The notes under the pieces are model-generated. The model had not been told where the DNA came from and did no database searches. It was given only the letters and a program-made list of their open reading frames with translations. Of a stretch of 64,000 nt of DNA, positions 23,608 through 31,786 are shown in pieces. Position 1 is the first letter of the stretch; each line of letters opens with the position of its first letter. Source of the DNA: Hymenobacter glacieicola. Its GTDB lineage: Bacteria; Bacteroidota; Bacteroidia; Cytophagales; Hymenobacteraceae. The position numbers and the translations under genes were made by a program. Where the stretch lies: positions 221,313-285,312 of the forward strand of contig NZ_BMGS01000002.1 in NCBI RefSeq assembly GCF_014640315.1, read 5' to 3'.

Positions 23608-24609
23608 ATGGCCAAGAAAACCCGCACCGCACTCAAGCAGGACAACCAGCAGCGCATCAAGCGCGTGCCCGGCGGCCCCGTCGACGTGACGCGCGGCCGG
23701 GACCTGCTGGCTGGGCTTCAGGACCTGGCCGACTCGGCGGTGTTCCCCGAAGACCTGGAAGACCTGCAGTCGGAAGTGTACCCCGATGGAGAGGTAGCCG
23801 GGAGCCAGGTCGGCAACATTGCCCCCGGTACGCCCGTGGGCGGGCTGGGCTCGATTGCACTCTGGGAACTGGCCCTGGAAGCGCCCACGGTATTTCCGAC
23901 CTACCAGCCGGCCACGGTGCTGCTCACGCAGTCGGCTCCGGAGCGGGGCGAGGTCGGGGAGCTGGTGGATAACACGCTCTCGGCCCAGTACTCAGCTAAT
24001 GATGCCGGGGCCATCAGCAGCCTGGAAATCCGCAAGGGCACGGCCGTGGCGCTGGGCCCGGCCTCGACTACCTCGTTTGCGACAGTTACCACCTCGGTGC
24101 GCCGCAGCCTGGCCGACATCACCTTCCAGGCCCACGCCAGCCACGCGGCCGGCGCACGCAAGCTGGTACAGCCAGCAGGCACGGAGGATGACCGCCCCGC
24201 CCAGCTGGGCCAGCCCGATGCCCCGCAAGCGGCCAATCCGGACCTGCTCAGCAACGAGCTCCACTTCTACGGCCTGTATGCCATCCTCTTCGGCCCGGCC
24301 GCGGCGGCGCCCACGACCACCACCCAGGCCCGGGCCCTGCCCGGCTACCGGCTCACGGATGAGGGCCCGCAGTTCACCCTGGAGACGGGCACCCAGCACC
24401 GCTTCTTCGCCCTGCTGCTGCCCCCGGGCAAGAGCCTGCTAGCCGTGAAGGACCAGGAAACCAACGCGGATTTGCGAAGCCAGTACATGGCCCAACCCTT
24501 CGCGTTCCGGGATGCCGGCGGCACGGAGCAGGCCTACACCCTTTACCTGATGGAGCAGGCCGTCGCCTACACCAGCAATCACCACCACCTGATAACGATT
24601 AGCGCGTAA
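23608..24609 (+). CDS. Tail fibre/spike protein with conserved C-terminal domain (333 aa)
   Basis: The ATG at 23608 is preferred over the much longer frame starting at 23476, which only shadows the previous gene. The N-terminal third is charged and helical; the middle is Ala/Thr/Ser-rich; the last 100 residues (TTTQARALPGYRL..FTLETGTQHRFFALLLPPGKSLLAV..YTLYLMEQAVAYTSNHHHLITI) form a domain that recurs at the end of the next gene. Such a repeated terminal module suggests a receptor-binding or trimerisation domain. One-base overlap with the next gene. Confidence 0.75.
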   Translation: MAKKTRTALKQDNQQRIKRVPGGPVDVTRGRDLLAGLQDLADSAVFPEDLEDLQSEVYPDGEVAGSQVGNIAPGTPVGGLGSIALWELALEAPTVFPTYQPATVLLTQSAPERGEVGELVDNTLSAQYSANDAGAISSLEIRKGTAVALGPASTTSFATVTTSVRRSLADITFQAHASHAAGARKLVQPAGTEDDRPAQLGQPDAPQAANPDLLSNELHFYGLYAILFGPAAAAPTTTTQARALPGYRLTDEGPQFTLETGTQHRFFALLLPPGKSLLAVKDQETNADLRSQYMAQPFAFRDAGGTEQAYTLYLMEQAVAYTSNHHHLITISA

Positions 24610-25724
24610 TGGACCCAGCTTTCGAAATACCCTTTGGCATCCGGCCAACCAATGCGGTTCCCGTCGATGCGTACTCTGGTCCGAAAGAGGGCTATATCGA
24701 CGTGGCAGCCGCCTGTGCGGCGGTGCCCTTCGTGGTTCGCTATTATGGTCAGGAGGTGCGAATTCAGAGCGCCAATGGCATCGTAAAATATTCGTGGGTT
24801 TCGGACCTGTCGGATGCGGGCCTCGTGCCATTGGCTTCCGGAACTGGTACCGGTGGCACTCCTTATACCCTGCCAGTGGCAACGGAAACCACGCTGGGCG
24901 GGGTAAAGGTGGGGCAGGGCCTGAGCATTGACTCGACCACGGGCGTGCTTAGTGCCGACGCTGCCCAGGGTGCCACCGTGGATATCACCCCGAACGTGAC
25001 GCTGAACGGCCTGAAGGCAGGCACCCGCTACCAGATCAGCCTGCAGGAGTTTGCCACGCTGGCTACCACTATTTACTACGCGCCTTCGTTTGGCTCATTT
25101 ACCTTCAACGGCACCAGCTCGACCACGGTACCGGTCGGCACTTCTTACGCCACGGGCTCCCGCCGTTTTGCCTGGAACACCAACAACTCGCAGAGCATCA
25201 GCCCTGCGGGCCTGACCATCCGGGACGTGACCGGCAATCAGAACCTGGCGACGGGCCTGCCGGCCACCGGCTTCACCGATGTGAGCACGCCCGGCTTTAG
25301 CGTGGTGCAGGGCCTGAGCCGCCGCTACCTGATTTCAGGCAACGATACCCAGGGCAACGTGTTCACGGCGGAAATGACGGTAAGCGGCGCCTACGAAATC
25401 TTCTACGGTTCCGTCGCCAACACGCCCACCACCTCTGCCCAGGTGCGGGCCCTGCCCGAAAGCCGCTTGACTACGCAGGGTAACCAGTTCATCATCAATA
25501 CCGGCAGCGTGAACCGCCGGTTCGCCTTCTGGGTGCCGCAGGGCCTGAGTCTGCAGAGCGTGTTCGACCTGGATTCGGCCAACGCCAACCTGACCAGCCA
25601 GTACGCGGCCAGCCCGCTAAGCGTGAATGATGCGGGGGGTAGCCCCGTAGCGGGCACACTGTACGTGATGGAACAGGCCGTGCCCTATACCTCAAACCAC
25701 CGCCACGCTATTACGGTCGGGTAA
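24609..25724 (+). CDS. Tail fibre protein with attachment-type N-terminus and shared C-terminal domain (371 aa)
   Basis: An N-terminal module of about 65 residues (VDAYSGPKEGYIDVAAACAAVPFVVRYYGQEVRI..DLSDAGLVP) resembles the short virion-attachment module that many Bacteroidota phage fibres share. Thr/Gly-rich beta stretches follow. The C-terminal 100 residues (TSAQVRALPESRLTTQGNQFIINTG..YVMEQAVPYTSNHRHAITV) are clearly related to the same part of the preceding protein. Probable adsorption protein; the host receptor cannot be told. Confidence 0.78.
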   Translation: MDPAFEIPFGIRPTNAVPVDAYSGPKEGYIDVAAACAAVPFVVRYYGQEVRIQSANGIVKYSWVSDLSDAGLVPLASGTGTGGTPYTLPVATETTLGGVKVGQGLSIDSTTGVLSADAAQGATVDITPNVTLNGLKAGTRYQISLQEFATLATTIYYAPSFGSFTFNGTSSTTVPVGTSYATGSRRFAWNTNNSQSISPAGLTIRDVTGNQNLATGLPATGFTDVSTPGFSVVQGLSRRYLISGNDTQGNVFTAEMTVSGAYEIFYGSVANTPTTSAQVRALPESRLTTQGNQFIINTGSVNRRFAFWVPQGLSLQSVFDLDSANANLTSQYAASPLSVNDAGGSPVAGTLYVMEQAVPYTSNHRHAITVG

Positions 25725-26426
25725 ATGGAAGCCGTCCTGCAGCTTCCGACCCCAATCCGCTACACGAACCCCGTGCATGCGGATGAGCGCACCGGCCCCT
25801 GGGCCAGTGTAGCGGAGGCGTGCGCTCAGGTAGAGCCGGCGGTACGTACGGTGGGCCTGCTGGTAATGATCACCGGGCTGGGCTACCACTGGTGGCCTGG
25901 GCCGGGGCTGGAAGATGGCGACCTGGTACCCTACCTGCCCACTGCCCCACCGCCCACCACCGGCGGGGGTGCTGGCCAGCGCGGCACCTACTTCGAGCTG
26001 CCCGGCCTCTACTCGGCGGCCAACCGCGTGCATGCGCTGCCCGCTGGCACGAAGGACATTGATCTGCATTTCGGCTCCGGCCGCACCTTGCAGCCGGCCG
26101 CTGACTACACGCTTGATACCAGCGCCGACCCGCCCACGGTGACGGTAACAGCCTCGCTCCCGATGTTCGAGGGCGAAGCGCTGTGGGGCCGCACCTATCG
26201 CACCAGCAGCCGCACCTATTACGAGTTGCCGACTGCCTACGGGCCGGGCTACCCGCCGGCGGAGCTACCCGCTGGCACGGCCGATGTGGAAGTGTACTTC
26301 ACCTCCGGCCGCCCCCTGCAACCCACCCGCGACTACGCCTACGACGTGGCTACGCGCACCCTGACCCTGCTAGCTGATCCGGCCATGTTCGGTGGCGAAA
26401 CCCTTTGGCTCTGGCTTTACTCCTAA
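25725..26426 (+). CDS. Tail fibre-type protein with two internal repeats (233 aa)
   Basis: The first 70 residues are a second copy of the attachment-type N-terminal module (ADERTGPWASVAEACAQVEPAVRTVG..GLEDGDLVP). Two homologous units of about 70 residues follow, starting GTYFELPGLYSAANRVHALPAG and RTYYELPTAYGPGYPPAELPAG; both continue with a GRxLQPxxDY motif. The repeat points to stacked beta domains along a fibre. No gap to the preceding gene; 3 bases to the next. Confidence 0.75.
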   Translation: MEAVLQLPTPIRYTNPVHADERTGPWASVAEACAQVEPAVRTVGLLVMITGLGYHWWPGPGLEDGDLVPYLPTAPPPTTGGGAGQRGTYFELPGLYSAANRVHALPAGTKDIDLHFGSGRTLQPAADYTLDTSADPPTVTVTASLPMFEGEALWGRTYRTSSRTYYELPTAYGPGYPPAELPAGTADVEVYFTSGRPLQPTRDYAYDVATRTLTLLADPAMFGGETLWLWLYS

Positions 26427-26429
26427 CTT

Positions 26430-27380
26430 ATGCGACCCTTTAAAATACGGCATACAGAGGGGCTGGCCGAAGCGCTGGCCCTGAGCAACGTCCCAAACTG
26501 GTTTAATGACCGGGATGTGCCAGCGGGCCTGACGGTGAACCTGTACGGCAAGCTCTGGCGTAGCCGGCAAGTCGTGCCCGCTGGCACCAACCCGCCGCCC
26601 GATTTCGCGGACTGGCCGGCTTACTGGGAATTGCACCGCGCGGCACCCGATGAAGAAACGGCCCAGCGCCTGGATGACTTTGATACGGCCCTGGCCGGCA
26701 AGGCGCCGCTGGTGCACCACCACGATGACCGGTATTACACGGAGCAGGAGGTAGACGCCAAGCTGACGGGCAAGGCAGACACGAACCACCAGCACACGGC
26801 CAGTCAGGTGGTAGATTTCAGCGAGGCGGTGCAGGATGCGGTGGCCGCGTTCATGCGGGCCGGCGGGGGCGTCACGCTCACCTACGACGACGCCAGCAAC
26901 ACCTACACCATCAGCTCCAGCCCGGGCGAAACCTTCGACCCGGAGAAAACCCGCGACGCCATCGGGGCCGCGCTGGTGCCGCTGGGCCTGATTGACATTG
27001 CCATCAACGACGCAGGCGACACGATCAGCATCAGCACCCGGGCCACGCAAAACCAGTCCGATGCCTACCTGCTGAGCCGCTACAACCACACCGGCACCCA
27101 GGACATCGACACGGTGGACGGGCTCAGCACGACGCTGGCTAACAAAACCAACAACGCCACTACGGCTGCCCTGGGTGCCCGTGTGACGGTCCTGGAGCGC
27201 CCCTTGCAGGCAGACGAGTTGGTAGCCGGCAAGGAAGCCTTCCTCGGGCTGACCCCGCGCCAGGCCCTGCTCAAACTCATTAATGGCGGGACCACCGTCA
27301 CCCCCACTGACCCCACTGGCCCGACCACCGGCAACTCCTATGTGGAGGATGCTTACGTGGAGGATGGCTACGTGGAATAA
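26430..27380 (+). CDS. Tail fibre protein with His-rich repeat motif (316 aa)
   Basis: Residues 85-130 contain GKAPLVHHHDDRYYTEQEVDAKLTGKADTNHQHTASQVVDF, the classic short repeat of phage tail fibres (lvHtHddRYytkaEvd-kLagKadtnH-Ht). This forms an intertwined, metal-binding trimer. The remainder is beta- and coiled-coil-rich and ends in the tandem hexapeptide-like YVEDAYVEDGYVE. It probably forms the distal fibre. The base composition is that of neighbours. Confidence 0.85.
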   Translation: MRPFKIRHTEGLAEALALSNVPNWFNDRDVPAGLTVNLYGKLWRSRQVVPAGTNPPPDFADWPAYWELHRAAPDEETAQRLDDFDTALAGKAPLVHHHDDRYYTEQEVDAKLTGKADTNHQHTASQVVDFSEAVQDAVAAFMRAGGGVTLTYDDASNTYTISSSPGETFDPEKTRDAIGAALVPLGLIDIAINDAGDTISISTRATQNQSDAYLLSRYNHTGTQDIDTVDGLSTTLANKTNNATTAALGARVTVLERPLQADELVAGKEAFLGLTPRQALLKLINGGTTVTPTDPTGPTTGNSYVEDAYVEDGYVE

Positions 27381-27409
27381 GCCCCTGACACCACTAAAAC
27401 TCATTTATC

Positions 27410-27799
27410 ATGCCTCTGAAAATTCGTAGTGAGTTAGGCCGCAAGCTCACGGCAACTGAAGTTGACGACAACTTCAAATACCTGGAAAGCCTGGCCCAGG
27501 CCAACACGGCCAAGCGGCAGATCCGCATTGTATTCAATCCGCCTGGTGCCGGCAATGCCGGCGTCGAGCACACCCAATACTTTGATGCCCAGATTGCTGG
27601 CACTTACGCCTCGCTGCAGGTAAGCGGCCCCATCACGAACCTGAAGATAACCGAGGTGGCCAGCGCTGGCGTGATTTTCAACGGCCCACCTTCCAGCTGG
27701 ACGGCCACCACGTTTTCAGCTGCGCTGAATACGAGCTATACCTTTACCCTGCAGGTGTCGGACGTGACCCAGGGCGGCTCCGCTATTTTCAATCAATAG
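27410..27799 (+). CDS. Tail-fibre-associated protein (129 aa)
   Basis: Begins MPLKIRSELGRKLTATEVDDNFKYLESLA, a short N-terminal module that occurs at the start of many Bacteroidota phage fibre proteins, and ends in a beta domain (TSYTFTLQVSDVTQGGSAIF). It has no catalytic motif. The context (between fibre and LamG genes) suggests a fibre tip or accessory adhesin. Confidence 0.65.
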   Translation: MPLKIRSELGRKLTATEVDDNFKYLESLAQANTAKRQIRIVFNPPGAGNAGVEHTQYFDAQIAGTYASLQVSGPITNLKITEVASAGVIFNGPPSSWTATTFSAALNTSYTFTLQVSDVTQGGSAIFNQ

Positions 27800-27802
27800 G
27801 CC

Positions 27803-28387
27803 ATGCTGGTACTTAATATCAGGCCCCGCCCTATTTCGATTCTGGAGCTGTTTACCTCCACCCGCCAAACGTTCAACGCCCCGGGCTGCCCGCGCTACCT
27901 GGACATTCCCGTTGCTGCCGGCAGCACCGGCACCAGTATTCTGTTCTACGGCCGTAGCAACGGCCAGACTATGGAGAACAAATATGTGGAGGTCGTGCAG
28001 GCCCCCTCAATCCAGCCCGGCGGCTTTGGCATGTACGCCCAGAGTGTCGTCGGATTCGAAGCGTTTGCCGACGGGGTAGGCGGGTTTACCTCGCCTAAGG
28101 ACAAGTTTGCGGGGGATCGGTGGACGCGCATCGTGCTGCGTACGCCGGCCAGCTATCCCAACCGCACGGCCGGCATTATTCGCCTGAGCAGCACGGAGCC
28201 GCAGTACGGGCCGGCCAATTTCGACTTTGCCGACATCCGCATTTACTCCCGGGCCCTAACTCCGGCCGAGGTGGCCAACCCGTTCCCTCCCTCGGATCAA
28301 GATGCGTGGTACACCTTTGCCGGTGTGACAGGCACCGAGGTGCCAGATGAAACGGGCAACGGCCACACGGCCACGCTGGTGTATTAA
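27803..28387 (+). CDS. LamG/concanavalin-like lectin domain protein (194 aa)
   Basis: The C-terminal part has the LamG hallmark FDFADIRIYSRALTPAEVANPF followed by AWYTFAGVTGTEVPDETGNGHTATLVY, typical of laminin-G/concanavalin-like jelly rolls in phage and bacterial adhesins. The N-terminal half fits a single beta-sandwich. It probably binds host glycans at the fibre tip. It directly follows the fibre genes (3 bases). Confidence 0.78.
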   Translation: MLVLNIRPRPISILELFTSTRQTFNAPGCPRYLDIPVAAGSTGTSILFYGRSNGQTMENKYVEVVQAPSIQPGGFGMYAQSVVGFEAFADGVGGFTSPKDKFAGDRWTRIVLRTPASYPNRTAGIIRLSSTEPQYGPANFDFADIRIYSRALTPAEVANPFPPSDQDAWYTFAGVTGTEVPDETGNGHTATLVY

Positions 28388-28440
28388 GCATTAGGTGCAG
28401 GCACCCTCAAGGGCCGCATCGACATGCCCGTAAGCCTGCG

Positions 28441-28638
28441 GTGCAACAAGAGTACACCGCATCCTTTCCCGCCTGGTACCTGGTGCCGGTAGCTTTACTA
28501 CTGATCTACTTCTGCTATGCTTCTGTTTATCTCGACACTACCCATCTGGCTGCAATTCACCCTAGCCTTCGTGCCGCTGGTCGGCGTGCCCCTCACCTTA
28601 CTGTCCATGCGCGCCTCCCTACGCACCATTCGCCGTGA
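28441..28638 (+). CDS. Possible tiny membrane protein overlapping the next gene (uncertain)
   Basis: A GTG at 28441 opens a 65-residue frame whose first 31 residues include a plausible transmembrane helix (FPAWYLVPVALLLIYFCYASVYL). The latter half overlaps the coiled-coil gene in a different frame and looks like a shadow. It could be a short lysis-region protein, or noise. Nothing else in 28388-28516 is recognisable. Confidence 0.28.
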   Translation: MQQEYTASFPAWYLVPVALLLIYFCYASVYLDTTHLAAIHPSLRAAGRRAPHLTVHARLPTHHSP

Positions 28639-29053
28639 ACGGGAAGATGCGCTGGTCGAAGCCACGCGCACGAAGGCAGAGGAAAAAGCCGCTTTAGAGG
28701 CGCGCTTAACGGACTACAAGCAGTTCAAGGAACGGCATGCTACGGAGGTGAGTGACTTAAACGGCAAGTACGAGAAGGACCGGGCCACGATGCTCGTGTT
28801 CACCGGCACGCAGCAGGAGTTTCAGCGCGACCTGGACAGTTTCAAGCTCACGCTGCACCAGAACTGCCACGACATTACCATGCTGCAGAGCATGCCCAGC
28901 CGGGTGCAAAGCCTGGAAACCAAGCTCGATAACCTCACCACGCAGATCAGCGACCTGAAGCAAGGCCAGCAGCTCTTGCGCAAGGAACTACGCGAGGATA
29001 TGCACCGCGACAAGAGCGAAATCATCGACGCCATCCGCAACATCCGCCACTAA
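28517..29053 (+). CDS. Membrane-anchored coiled-coil protein, lysis region (178 aa)
   Basis: One N-terminal transmembrane helix (MLLFISTLPIWLQFTLAFVPLVGVPLTLLS), then about 130 residues of Glu/Lys/Gln/Leu heptads (REREDALVEATRTKAEEKAALEARL.., LETKLDNLTTQISDLKQ..). An N-anchored coiled coil near a holin and endolysin has the topology of an inner-membrane spanin. That is inference; I see no spanin-specific signature. It sits upstream of the holin-like gene by 12 bases. Confidence 0.68.
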   Translation: MLLFISTLPIWLQFTLAFVPLVGVPLTLLSMRASLRTIRREREDALVEATRTKAEEKAALEARLTDYKQFKERHATEVSDLNGKYEKDRATMLVFTGTQQEFQRDLDSFKLTLHQNCHDITMLQSMPSRVQSLETKLDNLTTQISDLKQGQQLLRKELREDMHRDKSEIIDAIRNIRH

Positions 29054-29065
29054 TTTCTCCTGTAT

Positions 29066-29512
29066 ATGCTCACTGCCCTTCTTACCCTGCGCGGCATCTT
29101 TCGCCGCTGGTTCCCCGCTATTCTTTCCGTGCTGCTCTGCTCGGCCTACTACCAGTACACGGCAGCCCAGCAGGCCCAGCGGGCCACGCTGGCCGCCGCG
29201 GTGAATGCCGGCCAGCTCAACGCCGACAGCCCGCTGATTGCCGCCGCCCACAACACCGAAATCCCGCCGTTTGGCCTGGTAACCGGCAAGTTCATCTTCG
29301 CCCTGGGCCTGTTCTTTGGCGGGCTGGCAGCTGTCTGGTTCGTGCTCCGCTTCGTGGTCCCGGTATTGCCCCGCTGGGCTACGGCTGGCGGCTACAAGCA
29401 GGCCTTCATGGTGCAGGCGGAGGCCGACCAACTCCGCACCTTCAACACGGTTTGGCTTTGCCTGCTCGGCTACTTTGCCGTGTGCGTGCTGGCTGCTTGC
29501 CTGGTGAGCTAA
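29066..29512 (+). CDS. Multi-span membrane protein, possible holin (148 aa)
   Basis: Three hydrophobic segments: WFPAILSVLLCSAYYQY near the N-terminus, LVTGKFIFALGLFFGGLAAVWFVLRFVVPVL in the middle, and TVWLCLLGYFAVCVLAACLV at the end. Short, hydrophobic, and two genes before the endolysin, so a holin role is reasonable, though the family is not recognised. Stop and next start overlap as TAATG. Confidence 0.62.
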   Translation: MLTALLTLRGIFRRWFPAILSVLLCSAYYQYTAAQQAQRATLAAAVNAGQLNADSPLIAAAHNTEIPPFGLVTGKFIFALGLFFGGLAAVWFVLRFVVPVLPRWATAGGYKQAFMVQAEADQLRTFNTVWLCLLGYFAVCVLAACLVS

Positions 29513-29946
29513 TGAAAATTCGTACTGCATCTCTCAAGGAGGCCAATGAATTTGTAGCAGCGCACCATCGGCATAATGACCCAGTCCGAGGCCACAAATT
29601 CAGCTTAGCATTAGAGGTGAATGGGGTGCTAGTAGGTGTCTGCATTGTTGGCCGCCCCAAGGCCCGTGGCTTCGATAATGGCCGCTGGTTTGAAGTAGTA
29701 CGGCTTTGCACCGATGGCACCAGAAACGCATGCTCTAAGCTATATGCAGCCGCCCGGGCAGCTGCTCGGGCGCTGGGCTACGAGCAGTTGCTAACCTACA
29801 CCTTAAGTTCTGAAACCGGTGCCAGCCTTCGCGCCTCCGGTTGGCGAAAAGGTCATACCACCGATGGTGGCAGTTGGGATACCCCATCACGTCGCCGGAA
29901 GGACACTGCCCCAACTGAACCCAAAATCTGCTGGTTTGCCTTATGA
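29512..29946 (+). CDS. XF1762-type acetyltransferase-like phage protein (144 aa)
   Basis: The sequence opens KIRTASLKEANEFVAAHHRHNDPVRGHKFSLAL and continues GRPKARGFDNGRWFEVVRLCTDGTRNACSKLYAAARAAARALGY..TYTLSSETGASLRASGWRK. This is a pattern I know as the XF1762 family of GNAT-like phage proteins. Substrate is unknown. It sits between holin-like and endolysin genes, with 4-base coupling at both ends. Its codon use is slightly more AT-rich than the fibre genes. Confidence 0.82.
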   Translation: MKIRTASLKEANEFVAAHHRHNDPVRGHKFSLALEVNGVLVGVCIVGRPKARGFDNGRWFEVVRLCTDGTRNACSKLYAAARAAARALGYEQLLTYTLSSETGASLRASGWRKGHTTDGGSWDTPSRRRKDTAPTEPKICWFAL

Positions 29947-30521
29947 AACACTTACTTGTACTCTACTTATTACTTGTAACAGGCAGCTTACAAGTAGCGG
30001 CCCAGGTAGCCCACCGCGCCAAGCCCGGCGCGGTAGCCTGCCAGCTGCAGGTGGCCACCGCTCGGCTATACGTCCGGGAAGCAACCGGCCGCAACGATGG
30101 CCCCGAGGTGTGGGCGGCCCAGAAAGCCGCCGGTGCCAAGAAAGGTGACCCCTGGTGTGGGTGTGAAATGTTCGTGCAGCAGCAAGCCTGCGGACTGCCC
30201 TCGCCCAAGTGGCCGGCCGCCGCCCGCAACTGGAGCCAGAGCACCGACCCGCGCACGTTCTTCATTCGGGGCCTGCGCGGCAGCCTCGACAGCCTGCGGC
30301 CAGGTCACATCGTAACGTTTTACTATGCCAACCTGGGGCGCGTGGGCCACGTCGGCAAGGTCGTAGCCCTTGGGCGCGCCGTGCGGGCAGGCCGGGCTCC
30401 GCGCACCTACCTGGTGAACAGCGGCAACACGGGCCGGGGCGGGGGCCGTGATGGCGCCGGGGTGTATAACGTGAACTACCCCGCTTACCAGGTGTACGCA
30501 GGGGCTAACTGGAGCTACTGA
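29943..30521 (+). CDS. Secreted endolysin, CHAP/NlpC-P60-like Cys-His peptidase (192 aa)
   Basis: A signal peptide (MKHLLVLYLLLVTGSLQVAAQ) targets it to the periplasm. The mature domain has the nucleophile context GDPWCGCEMF (Cys) and the base GRVGHVGKVVAL (His), then NSGNTGRGGGRDGAGVY, the usual papain-like amidase/endopeptidase order. A signal-peptide endolysin would not need a large-hole holin. Strong position support: it is followed by two small lipoproteins. Confidence 0.83.
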   Translation: MKHLLVLYLLLVTGSLQVAAQVAHRAKPGAVACQLQVATARLYVREATGRNDGPEVWAAQKAAGAKKGDPWCGCEMFVQQQACGLPSPKWPAAARNWSQSTDPRTFFIRGLRGSLDSLRPGHIVTFYYANLGRVGHVGKVVALGRAVRAGRAPRTYLVNSGNTGRGGGRDGAGVYNVNYPAYQVYAGANWSY

Positions 30522-30706
30522 TGCGCACTCTCTTGCTCTGCCTGAGCTGCGCCCTATGGCTGGCCAGCTGCTCCGCTACCCGGGGCGTGAACCCGACTGT
30601 TCACGTCCCGAAGAACCCACCCCACCAACTCCGCTACTGGTTTGGCAAGCCGCCGGTAGCCAGTCGCACAAAGAAGTGGGGCCTCTCGAACCGCTACAAT
30701 AAATAA
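30521..30706 (+). CDS. Small lipoprotein, possible o-spanin-like (61 aa)
   Basis: A lipoprotein signal with lipobox LASC (Cys17 expected) is followed by only about 44 mature residues, Pro- and Lys-rich (VHVPKNPPHQLRYWFGKPP). Size, lipidation and location right after the endolysin match outer-membrane spanins (like Rz1). One-base overlap with the endolysin gene. Confidence 0.68.
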   Translation: MRTLLLCLSCALWLASCSATRGVNPTVHVPKNPPHQLRYWFGKPPVASRTKKWGLSNRYNK

Positions 30707-30708
30707 AC

Positions 30709-31140
30709 ATGCGCTACCTCGTTGCTGCCTTGCTGAGCCTGGCAGCCTGCAAGAGTATTCAGACCACCATCAACCAGACCGGCAGCGGCCACACGGCTAC
30801 CACGGCTACGGCTCAAGAACCCGAGGCGGTGGTTGCCGGCCCGGGTGCTACAGTTGTGGATGCCGAGAAGCCCACCGCGCCCGTGCAGCTGGGCCAGGGC
30901 AACCAGGCCACCGACAATACGAAGGCCGGCTCCCGAGGCGGGGCCGCGGCTACGGCGCCGGCGGCAGTGGCCACGACTACTACCACGAAAGAGAACTGGC
31001 TACGGCCGCTGCTGCCCTGGGCTGCCGGGGTAGTTGTGCTGGCCTTACTCTACTCGCTGCTGCCGCTGGGGCTCAACGGCTCGGGCTGGCTGCTGGTGCT
31101 GCTGCGTAGGGGCCGTAGCCGAGAGCCAGAGACTGGCTAA
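30709..31140 (+). CDS. Lipoprotein with C-terminal membrane span, u-spanin candidate (143 aa)
   Basis: N-terminal lipoprotein signal MRYLVAALLSLAAC (LAAC lipobox), a long Ala/Thr/Pro/Gly-rich middle (about 15-95), then one hydrophobic segment WLRPLLPWAAGVVVLALLYSLLPLGL and a second short hydrophobic stretch before a basic RRGRSREP end. Lipidation at one end and a membrane span at the other is the arrangement of unimolecular spanins, which bridge both membranes in the last step of lysis. The role is inferred from topology and position. Confidence 0.6.
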   Translation: MRYLVAALLSLAACKSIQTTINQTGSGHTATTATAQEPEAVVAGPGATVVDAEKPTAPVQLGQGNQATDNTKAGSRGGAAATAPAAVATTTTTKENWLRPLLPWAAGVVVLALLYSLLPLGLNGSGWLLVLLRRGRSREPETG

Positions 31141-31162
31141 ATGAATCTATTAACTATTCAGA

Positions 31163-31199
31163 GCGCTGGCCATTTAGGTGGTCAGCGCCTCTTTTTTTT
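31163..31199. terminator. Terminator between lysis genes and the reverse-strand zinc-ribbon gene
   Basis: Stem GCGCTGGCCA/TGGTCAGCGC (31163-31172 and 31179-31188, one G-T pair) with a run of eight T residues at 31192-31199 on the plus strand. The stop codon of the convergent gene (31182) lies inside the hairpin. Confidence 0.88.
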
Positions 31200-31775
31200 G
31201 GGGGGTGTATGATTTTTGCCTTTGTGCGTGGGCATATTCTTTAATCGATCTAAAGAAGTCAGCCTTTTAGTAGTAGTAGGAGCAGGAGGGGGTGGGGTAT
31301 TATAGAATTTGTTGACCGTGATATTGGTAACTGTAGGCTTGTCATCGCCCTTAATCTTGTCAGTAACAACATTTATGGCAACGCCAATTAGAATTGCAGT
31401 GATTGCATCTTTTAGCCATTTGGCAGCTGGCTCCCAGTTTCGGTTGTTGAGAAATTCCGTGAAGCCAGATGCTGCAGGGGTGATGGCTTCGGCCGCTCTC
31501 TGAAACGTCTCATATGGTATTGATTGAGCAGAGGCATCCTTTACCAACTCCGCCAATTTGGATAGTGCCTCTTGCGTAAATTCCGGACCAGATAGCAGCG
31601 TTGCCAACCCTTTCTTGTTGAAGTAATACTGCCCAGAATATTCAGTGCTAACGCTGGCCCCACACTCAGGACACGGCTCAGATGTTTTAACGTTGCGGAG
31701 GGTCATGGTTATATCGCGCCCAACTAGCATACGCGATGTGAAATCATGTCCGCATTCGAGGCAGAGCAGTTGCAT
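31182..31775 (-). CDS. Zinc-ribbon membrane protein, prophage cargo (197 aa)
   Basis: The N-terminus has a two-knuckle zinc ribbon (CLECGHDF and CPECGASV). A helical region follows, then one hydrophobic segment (WLKDAITAILIGVAINVVT) and a Pro/Thr/Lys-rich tail ending KKKRR. Expressed against the lysis genes and more AT-rich than them, so probably a separately acquired gene expressed in the lysogen. No family recognised. A nearby gene on the same strand (31787) starts 12 bases upstream. Confidence 0.65.
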   Translation of the reverse strand: MQLLCLECGHDFTSRMLVGRDITMTLRNVKTSEPCPECGASVSTEYSGQYYFNKKGLATLLSGPEFTQEALSKLAELVKDASAQSIPYETFQRAAEAITPAASGFTEFLNNRNWEPAAKWLKDAITAILIGVAINVVTDKIKGDDKPTVTNITVNKFYNTPPPPAPTTTKRLTSLDRLKNMPTHKGKNHTPPKKKRR

Positions 31776-31786
31776 AGGTTTCTGAT

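Noticed and set aside
28441..28638. A confident small membrane gene in the lysis region
   Set aside because: Only the first 31 residues look protein-like; the rest is a shadow of the 28517 gene. Kept as a low-confidence feature only.
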